This document shows positions 38,519 to 45,939 of a stretch of DNA of 64,000 bases, piece by piece (positions within the stretch are counted from its first letter, which is position 1; every line of letters begins with the position of its first letter). This stretch comes from Ferrimonas balearica (lineage in GTDB: Bacteria; Pseudomonadota; Gammaproteobacteria; Enterobacterales; Shewanellaceae): contig NZ_JAHVHW010000004.1 in NCBI RefSeq assembly GCF_019802055.1, forward strand, positions 772,478-836,477, given 5' to 3'. Under the pieces are notes generated by a model. The model was not told the origin of the DNA. It made no database searches and saw only the letters and a list, made by a program, of their open reading frames with translations. Both the position numbers and the translations under genes were made by a program.

Positions 38519-39346
38519 TCAGTACCCCGTGGCGCTGGGATCCGGCACAAAGGCGGAGCCGTGCAAGCGCTGGACCTCAGTGGTCAGGGTGCCATCCGGA
38601 TGGAGGCTCAGCAATCGATAGCCGGGTTGGGCCCGATCCAGGGCAAAGCCGTCATTTTTAGGCAAAAACTGGATACTGGTAGAGGGCACCGCCAGCAGGC
38701 GGATGTGCTCATGCCACAGGTCCATCTCCTGATGAACGTGACCCCAGATCACCGCCTTAACCTGAGGATAGCGACTGAGCAGAGACAAAAATTCGGCCCC
38801 ATTGTCCAAACCGTGCTGATCCAGCCAGGCACAACCCGTCGGTTTGGGGTGGTGATGCAGGGCAACCAGAGTCGGACATTGTTCGGTACTGTTCAGCACG
38901 CCGTGAAGCCAGCGCAGTTCATCCAGAGCCAGGTGCCCGGCGGGCAGCCCCAGCACCGTGGAGTCCAGCATCAGAATTTGCCAGCTACCCGCCTGGATAC
39001 GGCGGCCATACTGAACCACGGTATTGCTGAGAGAGTGACTCATCAGCTTGGGGGCATCGTGATTGCCCGGCAAAGCATAGGTGGGCAGCGCCAAAGGCGC
39101 GACCGCTTCAGCGAAATGGGAGTAGGCGGTAGCACTGTGGTCCTGGCTGATGTCCCCGGTGGCCAGCAACAGGTCCAGTGACGTATCGGAGGCCAACTGT
39201 TCCACAACGGCGTTGAGGCTCTGCCAGGGATTGATGCCCAGGAAGCCCGCGGCTTTGTTTGCAAACAGGTGGGGGTCACTGATCTGGGCCAGGCGGATCA
39301 CCCCATTCTCATCCTTGGGGGTGAGGGTATCCACACAGATGGTCAC
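38519..39346 (-). CDS. cpdA: 3',5'-cyclic-AMP phosphodiesterase CpdA
   Basis: Hydrolyses cAMP to AMP and so tunes CRP-dependent regulation. The metallophosphoesterase metal ligands are visible in sequence order: ISDPHLF, ATGDISQDHSA, LPGNHD, LHHHP and GHVHQ. I choose GTG at 39346, which overlaps the yqiB stop as GTGA and gives 275 residues, close to E. coli CpdA; an ATG at 39385 would extend into yqiB. It is part of the nudF-yqiB-cpdA-yqiA-parE cluster. Confidence 0.92.
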   Translation of the reverse strand: MTICVDTLTPKDENGVIRLAQISDPHLFANKAAGFLGINPWQSLNAVVEQLASDTSLDLLLATGDISQDHSATAYSHFAEAVAPLALPTYALPGNHDAPKLMSHSLSNTVVQYGRRIQAGSWQILMLDSTVLGLPAGHLALDELRWLHGVLNSTEQCPTLVALHHHPKPTGCAWLDQHGLDNGAEFLSLLSRYPQVKAVIWGHVHQEMDLWHEHIRLLAVPSTSIQFLPKNDGFALDRAQPGYRLLSLHPDGTLTTEVQRLHGSAFVPDPSATGY

Positions 39347-39798
39347 GTTTTCCGACTCTCCTCGCTCCGATTGACGCTCAGCCATTCGCGTTGTTGAAAC
39401 TGTTCCAGCAGCTCCGCAAGAAACAGATTTACCTGAAATTTTTCATTAGGCTGCCGCATATGGACATTCGGATAGTCATACACTGGCAGCAGCCTTGTGG
39501 TCTGTTGGCTGCTTAACACTTCTGCCAATCGCGCGTCATGATACAGTCGGATGCTCATTTTTGGCACCGTTACGTGGGGAATGGGGTCAGAAATTCGTTC
39601 CAGCTCCAATAATTCGGTGTAGGGTGTGCGCTCCAGCACACGGATCCGCAACTGCACCGGCTCTGTTTGATGCTGCCACAGATAGGGGCCGTCCCCCTGA
39701 GTTCGACTGGCTCGGGCGAGCAGTCGTTGCAGTGCGGTATAGTTCCGCCCACAGATCCCCAGGTATCGACCTACATCGGGGACGTAACGGCGGTTCAT
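39343..39798 (-). CDS. yqiB: YqiB, DUF1249 family protein
   Basis: Conserved protein of about 151 aa and unknown biochemical function. The family start RYVPDVGRYLGICGRNYTALQRL and the segment PYTELLELERISD are recognisable, as is NEKFQVNLFLAELL near the C-terminus. ATG 39798 overlaps the nudF stop as ATGA, so I prefer it over an in-frame ATG at 39843 inside nudF. It is always seen between nudF and cpdA in this group, suggesting a link with nucleotide metabolism. Confidence 0.92.
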   Translation of the reverse strand: MNRRYVPDVGRYLGICGRNYTALQRLLARASRTQGDGPYLWQHQTEPVQLRIRVLERTPYTELLELERISDPIPHVTVPKMSIRLYHDARLAEVLSSQQTTRLLPVYDYPNVHMRQPNEKFQVNLFLAELLEQFQQREWLSVNRSEESRKT

Positions 39799-40424
39799 CC
39801 GGTCTGGGGCCCAAACAGGGCTTCCCGCTTCAGGGCCAGCCACTGCAATCCCAAAATGGTGCTGGCATTGTCGATGGTGCCGTCCTCCACCCAGGCCATC
39901 GCCTGCTCGCGGCTCACCACATGACGCAGAATGTCTTCATGTTCATCATCCAGTCCGAACAGGGCTTCGCCGGATTCGGGTGCCTGAACCTCCGCCAGAT
40001 AGAGATAGAGTCGCTCGGAGCAGGCCCCCGGGCTGGGCAGGTAACTGTAGAGAAAGGTGAGGCTGTGGGCAGTGAGGCCGGTCTCCTCCTCCAGCTCACG
40101 TCGGGCAACGGATTCAGGCGCTTCATCGGCCTCAATAATGCCGGCGGGTAACTCGAGTAACCAGGGGGTTTGGCTGGTTCTGGCAGCCGGGACACGGAGC
40201 TGTTCAACCAGGATAACCTTGTCACTGACCGGGTCGTAAGGCAGCACCACGGCGGCGTCTCCCCGCTCAAATACTTCTCGGCGAACCGGCTCGCTCCAGT
40301 GCCCATCAAACCGCTGATGACGGAAGGTAACTGCCTCCATATTGAAGAAACCCCGGAACAAATACTCCCGATCCAGGATGGTCAATTCGGCTTTCCCGTA
40401 CTTCTGCACCCGATTTTTCGACAT
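39795..40424 (-). CDS. nudF: ADP-ribose pyrophosphatase (Nudix)
   Basis: Splits ADP-ribose into AMP and ribose-5-phosphate. The 209-aa protein has the Nudix box running from AGIIEADEAPESVARR to ELEEETGL, with the catalytic Glu residues intact, and the C-terminal SREQAMAWVEDGTIDNASTI segment typical of ADP-ribose pyrophosphatases. It is the first gene of the cluster leading to parE and diverges from tolC, as in E. coli and Shewanella. Confidence 0.95.
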   Translation of the reverse strand: MSKNRVQKYGKAELTILDREYLFRGFFNMEAVTFRHQRFDGHWSEPVRREVFERGDAAVVLPYDPVSDKVILVEQLRVPAARTSQTPWLLELPAGIIEADEAPESVARRELEEETGLTAHSLTFLYSYLPSPGACSERLYLYLAEVQAPESGEALFGLDDEHEDILRHVVSREQAMAWVEDGTIDNASTILGLQWLALKREALFGPQTG

Positions 40425-40497
40425 TTTTCCTCTGTTATTTATCTCTCATTCAGCCAGATTTATTTGTGTTCTGTTACACTTAGCGAGTCAATTTACG

Positions 40498-40526
40498 TTG
40501 ACTTAACAGCATAGGATTCAGTTAAC
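40498..40526 (+). promoter_or_regulatory. Candidate tolC promoter
   Basis: TTGACT (40498-40503) and GTTAAC (40521-40526) are 17 bases apart. The -35 is good and the -10 is weak, so an activator may be needed. The predicted start near 40533 would give a leader of about 100 nt containing the hairpin at 40587. Confidence 0.35.
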
Positions 40527-40586
40527 TATCGCTGTCAAAGTCATCGTCGTCTAGGGGAACTCGCGGGTCCCGCCAACTTTTCAGCC

Positions 40587-40613
40587 AGCCTGCCTTCAGG
40601 CGGGCTCGTTTTT
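40587..40613 (+). terminator. Terminator-like hairpin in the tolC leader
   Basis: AGCCTGCC and GGCGGGCT pair over eight positions (one G-T) around TTCA and are followed by CGTTTTTG, the form of an intrinsic terminator. It lies 22 bases before the tolC ATG and downstream of the likely promoter, so it may act as an attenuator or mark the end of a short leader RNA. Confidence 0.6.
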
Positions 40614-40635
40614 GCGAAGAATTTAAGGATAAGGA

Positions 40636-41973
40636 ATGAACTTCAAATTGCGTTCCGTCTGTCTGGCTCTCGGCCTGGCCTCCGCCTCCTACGCCGCACA
40701 AGCCGACGATCTGCTACAGATCTATCAGCAAGCCCTTGGTAAAGACCCCATTCTGCTTCAAGCCAAGGCTAACCGCGACGCAGCCTATGAGGCAATCGGT
40801 GAGAGCCGCGCCAGCCTGCTGCCCCAAATCAATGCCACGCTGGGCTACAGCAACAGCTTCTACAACCGTGAATTCGGTGATCGTGAAGATGATGGATTTA
40901 CCGGTGGTCTGACGCTGAGCCAGAGCATCTATAACCACGCCAACTACGTCAATCTGGACCTGACCAAGCAGGCCGCCAGCCAGGCTGAGCTGGGCTACAA
41001 CCTGCAGGTTCAGGGTCTTATCGTACGCGTATCACAAGCCTACTTCGACGTACTGTCCGCTCAGGACAACCTGGACTTTGTTCAGGCCAACAAGCGCGCC
41101 ATTGAGCGTCAGTTGGAACAGACCAAACAGCGCTTTGCAGTGGGCCTGACCGCCATCACCGATGTGCATGAAGCCCAGGCTCAGTATGACCTGGCCGTTG
41201 CCAACGAGATCCAGGCCCAGAACAACCTGGAAAACAGCTACGAGGCGCTGCGCGAGATCACCGGCATGGCGCACGACAACCTGAACGTGCTCGATACCGC
41301 CCGCTTCAGCCCGAGCAATCCGACGCCGAGCAGCCATGAGCAGTGGCAGACCATCGCGGAAGATTCCAGCCTGCAGCTGCTGATCGACCGTCTGGGTGTT
41401 GAGATTGCCAAGCAGCAGATCAGCCTGGCCAAAACCGGCCACCTGCCGAGCATTGGCCTGACCGCCAGCTACAACGAGAACGCCGAGTTCACCAACACCC
41501 CCGATAACGGTGAAGGTTCCGTTGGGGTTCAGGTGCAGATCCCGATCTTCTCCGGTCTGGCGGTATCCAGCCAGGTGAAGCAGGCCAACTACAACTACGT
41601 TGGTGCCCAGCAGAGCCTGGAAGAGACCCACCGCAACGTGGTGCGTAACCTGCGTGCCAGCCTGAACAACGTGAACGCTTCCATCAGCTCCATCCGGGCT
41701 TTCGAGCAATCCGTGATCTCCGCTGAGAGTGCACTGAAAGCTACCGAAGCCGGTTTCGAGGTGGGTACCCGTACCATCGTTGACGTGCTGAACTCCACCC
41801 AGCAGCTGTACAGCGCCAAGCAGCAGCTGTCTGACGCCCGTTACGGCTACATCATCGCGGTTCTGGCCCTGAAGCAGGCTGCCGGTACCCTGTCCGAAGA
41901 GGACGTATCGATGATCAACCAGGGCCTGCGTCAGGCCACTGCCGCTGACAGCGACGGTGACCAGAAGCAGTAA
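40636..41973 (+). CDS. tolC: Outer-membrane channel protein TolC
   Basis: Outer-membrane and periplasmic exit duct for multidrug efflux pumps and type I secretion. The 445-aa precursor has a signal peptide (about residues 1-23, ending AAQA-DD) and two outer-membrane-efflux-protein repeats: LLQIYQQALGKDPILLQAKANRDAAYEAIGESRASLLPQI fits the family, and the second half carries SSLQLLIDRLGVEIAKQQISLAKTGHLPSIGL. AAGGATAAGG precedes the ATG. It is divergent from nudF. Confidence 0.96.
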   Translation: MNFKLRSVCLALGLASASYAAQADDLLQIYQQALGKDPILLQAKANRDAAYEAIGESRASLLPQINATLGYSNSFYNREFGDREDDGFTGGLTLSQSIYNHANYVNLDLTKQAASQAELGYNLQVQGLIVRVSQAYFDVLSAQDNLDFVQANKRAIERQLEQTKQRFAVGLTAITDVHEAQAQYDLAVANEIQAQNNLENSYEALREITGMAHDNLNVLDTARFSPSNPTPSSHEQWQTIAEDSSLQLLIDRLGVEIAKQQISLAKTGHLPSIGLTASYNENAEFTNTPDNGEGSVGVQVQIPIFSGLAVSSQVKQANYNYVGAQQSLEETHRNVVRNLRASLNNVNASISSIRAFEQSVISAESALKATEAGFEVGTRTIVDVLNSTQQLYSAKQQLSDARYGYIIAVLALKQAAGTLSEEDVSMINQGLRQATAADSDGDQKQ

Positions 41974-41984
41974 GCTCGATAAAT

Positions 41985-42014
41985 GAAAAAACCCGCCGGA
42001 TGGCGGGTTTTTTT
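41985..42014. terminator. Bidirectional terminator after tolC
   Basis: ACCCGCC and GGCGGGT enclose GGAT, with A6 before and T7 after. It ends tolC and, on the other strand, the TIGR04219 gene. Confidence 0.9.
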
Positions 42015-42033
42015 ATGGGTGGGTAAACCGGGC

Positions 42034-42699
42034 TCAGAACGCCAGTTCAGCACCCAGGAACCAGCCATCCTGGCTCACGTCAGCGGTGATGCCGTTGAAG
42101 TTACGCACATCAAAATCGTGCTGACGGTAACCGCCGCGCAGGTTCAGATCGAAGGCAAAGATGCCCAGACCGTAACCCAGACCCAGCTGGTAGTCGCTGA
42201 TCTTACGGTCAGAGTAATTGGTCAGGCTAACGTCGGCAAACGCGAACACCCCGGTGCCAACCAGGTTGAATCGGCTGCGGGCGTACCCCATGAACACACC
42301 CTTATCAATGTCCTGGGTTTCCCAGCCGTTGGTGCCAGCTTCGCCCGTGTAAAGGCGGTAGTTCACACCCAGATCCAGCTCGACGCCCGGGTTATCCAGC
42401 AGTTCGTAGTAGAAGATGAAATCGGTGTTGGTCAGGTCCAGATCAGCACCCTGGCCCGCAGTGCCCAGCGAGTTGTAGCGCACCATCAGGTTGGGGATGA
42501 TCGGGATAAAGTGCTCGAAGGCGGCGTAAGCGCTGATACGGCTCTTGTCGTTCCAGGCCACCTCATCGGCATCCAGCTTGCCATCAGTGGACACGAAATA
42601 GAGGTCCATACCCGCCTTGACGCCCAGTACATCCGCTTGGGCCGGTACGACAAAACCGGCTGCCAGAGCGACAGCCAACAAGCTCGGTTTCAACTTCAT
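42034..42699 (-). CDS. TIGR04219 family outer-membrane beta-barrel protein
   Basis: A 221-aa protein with a cleaved signal peptide (MKLKPSLLAVALAAGFVVPAQA, then DVLG) and alternating beta-strand pattern ending in Phe, as expected for an outer-membrane barrel. The segments VLGVKAGMDLYFVSTDGKLD, SRISAYAAFEHFIPIIPNLMVRYN and the C-terminal WFLGAELAF fit TIGR04219, a family known mainly from Shewanella and relatives; its function is unknown. It is the last gene of a copper-chaperone/DUF2333 operon, eight bases after DUF2333. Confidence 0.88.
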   Translation of the reverse strand: MKLKPSLLAVALAAGFVVPAQADVLGVKAGMDLYFVSTDGKLDADEVAWNDKSRISAYAAFEHFIPIIPNLMVRYNSLGTAGQGADLDLTNTDFIFYYELLDNPGVELDLGVNYRLYTGEAGTNGWETQDIDKGVFMGYARSRFNLVGTGVFAFADVSLTNYSDRKISDYQLGLGYGLGIFAFDLNLRGGYRQHDFDVRNFNGITADVSQDGWFLGAELAF

Positions 42700-42707
42700 G
42701 GTGTTAC

Positions 42708-43682
42708 TTATCCTTGAGTGAGTAGTTGTTTCAAATCAATCAGTGCGGCATTGGCCCGGGAGATGTAGTTCGCCATCACCAGAGAGTGGTTGGCGACCAG
42801 CCCAAAGCCGCTGCCGTTCAGAATCATGGGGCTCCAGACCGTCTCCTGAGTCGCTTCAAGCTCCCGGATGATCTGTTGCAGGCTGACCCGGGCATTCTTC
42901 TTATCCAGTACCGGGCCAAAATCTTCCTCAATGGCGGTCATAAACGCCAGCAGTGCCCAGGTGTGTCCCCTGGCCTCATAAAACACGTTGTCGATCTGCC
43001 ACCAACTGGTGCGCACCATCGCGCTGCCTGAGGCTCCGGTGGATTGGCGAGCCTCGGAATCTCCCGCCAGGTTGGTGTTCAGTCGCTCCTGACCAACACT
43101 GGCCGCCAGCCGCTGTGACAGGCTGCCAAGACGTTTGCCCACCTCATCGAGGTAACTCACCAGGTTGTCCGCCCGGGCATAAAACTGGGCGTCCTCATTG
43201 GTGGGATCCATGATGGCGGCCCGGTAACGCTCGAGCGCCTTGATCGCATCGCGATATTCGGACTCAGCCCGCGGCATCATCCAGCTGCGGTGGTCGATAT
43301 TGAACTTGGGCTGCGCAATCTGCAGATCTTTATTCTCCGCGGATTGCGACTGGGAGCGGGAAAACTCCCGTCTCATCACCAGCGAGATGTCCCGCAACTG
43401 CTCCAGCGCACCAAATTCGAATGACGGCATGTTGTCCATCATCACGGATGGTGGCATCACATCATTGGAAAGAAAGCCTCCGGGCTTATCCAGCAAGGTG
43501 CTGGCAACCTCGATCACCGCCGTCGTGGTGGCATAACCAACAACGGGCTGTCCCTCCTGTGGACGCATAGAATCAAGAGAGATCGGATCAGGCTCAACAC
43601 TCCACCAGACCGCGATCAGGTAGTTCAGCAGCACAACGGCAACGAGGCCGATCCCCAGCCACTTCTTATTGACGGCGACCAT
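42708..43682 (-). CDS. DUF2333 family membrane protein
   Basis: A 324-aa protein with one N-terminal transmembrane helix (about residues 8-28) and a large periplasmic domain. The segments GYATTTAVIEVASTLLDKPGG, QFYARADNLVSYLDEVGKRLGSLSQRL and NGSGFGLVANHSLVMANYISRANAALIDL match DUF2333, a conserved gammaproteobacterial family of unknown role. GGAG precedes the ATG. Its neighbours on both sides act in the envelope, consistent with an envelope-maintenance function (inference only). Confidence 0.88.
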   Translation of the reverse strand: MVAVNKKWLGIGLVAVVLLNYLIAVWWSVEPDPISLDSMRPQEGQPVVGYATTTAVIEVASTLLDKPGGFLSNDVMPPSVMMDNMPSFEFGALEQLRDISLVMRREFSRSQSQSAENKDLQIAQPKFNIDHRSWMMPRAESEYRDAIKALERYRAAIMDPTNEDAQFYARADNLVSYLDEVGKRLGSLSQRLAASVGQERLNTNLAGDSEARQSTGASGSAMVRTSWWQIDNVFYEARGHTWALLAFMTAIEEDFGPVLDKKNARVSLQQIIRELEATQETVWSPMILNGSGFGLVANHSLVMANYISRANAALIDLKQLLTQG

Positions 43683-43696
43683 GGCGCACTCCTTGT

Positions 43697-44146
43697 TTAG
43701 TGGTGATGATGGTGATGCCCTTCATCCTGATTACCCATTCGGGTCACAGTCAGGGACACCGTTTTCGGGTCCGCATGGCGGAACGTGAGTTCACAGCTTA
43801 GCTGCTCCCCCTCCTGCAGCGGTTGGGATAAACCCATCATCATCAGATGGTAACCGCCCTGAGTCAGCGCCACCGCCTCGCCCGCCGCCAGTTCGATCGC
43901 CTCCACCGGGCGCATCTTCATCATGCCGTCTTCCTGCAACAGCGTGTGCAGTTCGGTGGTTTTGACCCCCTCACAGACGGCGCCAAGCAGGGCATCATCC
44001 TGATCGGTGCTGGTGATGGTCAGGTAGCCCGCGGTGTTCGGCACACTCGGCGGCATGGCCCGAACCTGAGGTTCCTGAATCTCAATGGCCGCCAGAGCGG
44101 AGGTCGCGCACAACAGGGGGAAAAATCCAAACAAGCGTTTAAACAT
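43697..44146 (-). CDS. Periplasmic copper chaperone PCu(A)C family protein
   Basis: Binds Cu(I) in the periplasm and delivers it, in known cases, to the CuA site of cytochrome oxidase. The 149-aa precursor has a signal peptide (ending SALA) and the PCuAC pattern: MPPSVPNTAGYLTI, TTELHTLLQEDGMMKMRPV and GGYHLMMMGLSQPL, which supply the His and Met ligands. It ends in six consecutive His residues, a natural poly-His tail that could bind extra metal. ATG 44146 is used, with a GTG one codon upstream as alternative. First gene of the DUF2333 operon. Confidence 0.88.
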   Translation of the reverse strand: MFKRLFGFFPLLCATSALAAIEIQEPQVRAMPPSVPNTAGYLTITSTDQDDALLGAVCEGVKTTELHTLLQEDGMMKMRPVEAIELAAGEAVALTQGGYHLMMMGLSQPLQEGEQLSCELTFRHADPKTVSLTVTRMGNQDEGHHHHHH

Positions 44147-44203
44147 CACTCACCATCCTTTAGACTGAGTTTTGTGCAACAGGACCGCACCTCAGGAGAG
44201 ATC

Positions 44204-44947
44204 ATGGACCTATTAACCGTGCACCGTGACGATGCCGTCATGGTACTGACCCTCAACCGCCCGGACAAGCGTAATGCACTGACTCAGCAGATGTATTCAG
44301 CATTGTGTCAGGCGCTTGAACAGGCCGAACAGGATGAATCCATCCACGCTGTTCTGCTTCAGGGCGACACCACATGCTTTACTGCCGGTAACGACCTGAA
44401 TGACTTTCTGAGCAGTGGTCCACTGACCGCCGATACCCCGGTGATCCGATTTCTGCATCTGTTACCCACCCTGACCAAGCCATTGGTGGCAGCGGTTTCC
44501 GGTGCTGCCGTGGGCATCGGCACCACGGTTTTGCTGCACTGCGACCTGATCTACGCCAGCACCACCAGCCGCTTCCAACTGCCCTTTGTCAATCTGGGCC
44601 TGGTTCCGGAAGCGGGTTCCAGTGTGTTGTTGCCTGCCCTGTGCGGCTACCCCCGCGCTGCAGAACTGCTGATGTTGGGGGAACCCTTTGATGCGGACAC
44701 TGCCCTTCAGATCGGCCTGATCAATGCGATCACCGAGCCGGATCAGGTTCTGACCCTGGCCAAAGAGAAAGCCCAGGCCCTGGCCTCCCGCCCGCCCAAA
44801 GCACTGATGGCCACCAAAGCCCTGCTTAAGCAGAGCCGGCCCGCTAACCTGGCCCGCGCCATGGCGGCGGAGCTGGAGCGCTTCTCCGAGCACCTGGTCA
44901 GCGACGAGACCCGCTCTGTCATCGCCGCCCGTCTGGCCAAACGGTAA
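44204..44947 (+). CDS. Enoyl-CoA isomerase-like crotonase
   Basis: A 247-aa crotonase-family protein (LNRPDKRNALTQQMY, FTAGNDLNDF oxyanion segment). Neither hydratase Glu is present: the first position is Thr (GIGTTVLLHCD) and the second is Phe (LPFVNLGLVPEAG). The Glu in NLGLVPEAGSS falls where delta3,delta2-enoyl-CoA isomerases (yeast Eci1 type) have their catalytic Glu. It is therefore more likely an isomerase for unsaturated fatty acids. ATG 44204 follows AGGAGAG; the frame is open further upstream across the copper chaperone gene, without a plausible start. Confidence 0.85.
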   Translation: MDLLTVHRDDAVMVLTLNRPDKRNALTQQMYSALCQALEQAEQDESIHAVLLQGDTTCFTAGNDLNDFLSSGPLTADTPVIRFLHLLPTLTKPLVAAVSGAAVGIGTTVLLHCDLIYASTTSRFQLPFVNLGLVPEAGSSVLLPALCGYPRAAELLMLGEPFDADTALQIGLINAITEPDQVLTLAKEKAQALASRPPKALMATKALLKQSRPANLARAMAAELERFSEHLVSDETRSVIAARLAKR

Positions 44948-44971
44948 AAAAAAGCCCCGCAAAGGCGGGGC
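44948..44971 (-). terminator. Terminator of the small envelope operon
   Basis: GCCCCGC and GCGGGGC (44954-44971) enclose a four-base loop; on the minus strand the stem is followed by eight T residues. The plus strand lacks a T run, so it serves the operon arriving from 45.8 kb. Confidence 0.8.
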
Positions 44972-44991
44972 CAAAGGCTGGTTGCGCTAGC

Positions 44992-45192
44992 TCAGGAGTG
45001 ACGGTCGGCATCATTGTGCCGGCCCGTCCACAGGCGACCAATCCATCGCCCAAGGAGAAAACCGGTTCCGATCAGGGCCAGGAGCAGCAGCGGCCACCAA
45101 CTGCCCCACTCTCCTAATGCCACTGAACGGATATCCACCACGCCGATCACCAGGATCAGGCACAGCAGTAACGAAATCAGTAACCACGCCAT
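44992..45192 (-). CDS. Small two-helix membrane protein, unknown
   Basis: Last gene of a four-gene operon. The product (66 aa from ATG 45192, or 72 aa from ATG 45210) has two transmembrane helices, about residues 2-20 and 32-51, then a basic, His- and Asp-containing cytoplasmic or periplasmic tail (RLWTGRHNDADRHS). Both possible starts lie inside the upstream PspC-domain gene and neither has a clear ribosome-binding site, so translation is probably coupled. I recognise no family; its position next to PspC suggests a role in envelope stress. Confidence 0.65.
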   Translation of the reverse strand: MAWLLISLLLCLILVIGVVDIRSVALGEWGSWWPLLLLALIGTGFLLGRWIGRLWTGRHNDADRHS

Positions 45193-45368
45193 GACTGCGG
45201 TAACAACCATGCGGCGGCCAGATAGAGCAGCACCATTTTGACCGGTGCGATAAGGGTCAGGCCGACAACCGCCAATCGGGTCCAGTTGGTCGACCATTCC
45301 AGTCGGTGAGTGATGCCGGCAATGACGCCGAAGCACCAGGCCTGAGGCCGCGGTTTTACCAAGCTCAT
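45177..45368 (-). CDS. PspC-domain small membrane protein
   Basis: A 63-aa protein consisting of little more than a PspC domain: QAWCFGVIAGITHRLEWSTNWTRLAVVGL matches the family core (GVxxGIAxxxxxxxxxVR pattern), followed by one hydrophobic helix (LIAPVKMVLLYLAAAWLLP). PspC in enterobacteria is an inner-membrane sensor-effector of the phage-shock response. GGAGGGAG lies just upstream of the ATG. It is the third gene of an operon of small envelope proteins. Confidence 0.8.
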   Translation of the reverse strand: MSLVKPRPQAWCFGVIAGITHRLEWSTNWTRLAVVGLTLIAPVKMVLLYLAAAWLLPQSWRGY

Positions 45369-45387
45369 GCTCCCTCCTTATCTCTCA

Positions 45388-45501
45388 TCATCCGGGACGA
45401 CGCAGATTAACCTGGTCGAGTCCCAAGGCGATGACGGCGCTCAGGGCCCAGCCCAGCAGCGGCATCGCCATCACCCACAGGGTCGGTTGAATCATTCCCA
45501 T
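45388..45501 (-). CDS. 37-residue single-helix membrane peptide
   Basis: A very short gene with strong support: GGGAG six bases before ATG 45501, a start that overlaps the preceding stop as TGATG, and a following gene 19 bases later on the same strand. The peptide starts MGMIQPTLWVMAMPLLGWAL, is one hydrophobic helix followed by a short polar tail (GLDQVNLRRPG), and resembles no family I know. Small single-helix partners are common in phage-shock type operons (for example PspB, PspD, PspG), although this sequence is not one of them. Confidence 0.6.
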   Translation of the reverse strand: MGMIQPTLWVMAMPLLGWALSAVIALGLDQVNLRRPG

Positions 45502-45779
45502 CACTTGCTCCCACCCACTACCGGGTTTTCTGTGCGCTTGGCCAGCATCTGAGTCTCTGCAACCGGTACCGGACCGAAAGCGTCCTTGACCTGCTGCTTG
45601 ACGGACAGGGTCACATCGCGGTTTACCTCGTGGCGCACCTCATTCAGAGAAGCGCGGATGGCGGCGTCGATGGCCTGGGCCAGAGTCTGGGTTTCGCCTG
45701 CCTGAGCAGTAGGAGCCAACAACGCTGATACGGCCAGGGTGGCGAGCAAGGTGCGACGAACAGTGTTGAAGCGTGACAT
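45501..45779 (-). CDS. Small secreted helical protein, unknown
   Basis: First gene of the four-gene operon. The 92-aa precursor has a signal peptide ending PTAQA, so the mature protein (about 66 aa, GETQTLAQAIDAAIRASLNEV...) is periplasmic and probably alpha-helical. It is rich in Glu, Gln, Ala and Val and has no cysteine. ATG 45779 follows GAGGG at seven bases; the frame extends upstream to 45821 but without a ribosome-binding site. No family recognised. Confidence 0.72.
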   Translation of the reverse strand: MSRFNTVRRTLLATLAVSALLAPTAQAGETQTLAQAIDAAIRASLNEVRHEVNRDVTLSVKQQVKDAFGPVPVAETQMLAKRTENPVVGGSK

Positions 45780-45827
45780 GGTCAATCCCTCTTTTTGTGT
45801 GCCTAGTGTCGATGACAACAAGGTATT

Positions 45828-45844
45828 AACAAGAGGCGTGCCAA
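45828..45844 (-). promoter_or_regulatory. Sigma-54-like (-24/-12) promoter
   Basis: Read on the minus strand, TTGGCACGCCTCTTGTT fits the sigma-54 consensus TGGCAC-G-N4-TTGC with correct spacing; the only key deviation is GT in place of GC at -12. Transcription would start near 45817, about 38 bases before the first gene of the small envelope operon. Phage-shock operons are classically sigma-54 dependent, which fits the PspC gene here. Confidence 0.45.
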
Positions 45845-45939
45845 CTTTTCACGCTTGATTAAACCATTGGTTTTTAAGGGAATTTTATTTTTGGAATGTG
45901 GGCAGCAATTGGCCCATATGGGGAAGGATTGAGGAAATG

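Noticed and set aside
43847..44203. N-terminal extension of the enoyl-CoA isomerase gene
   Set aside because: It runs antisense through the copper chaperone gene; ATG 44204 has AGGAGAG and starts at the crotonase fold.
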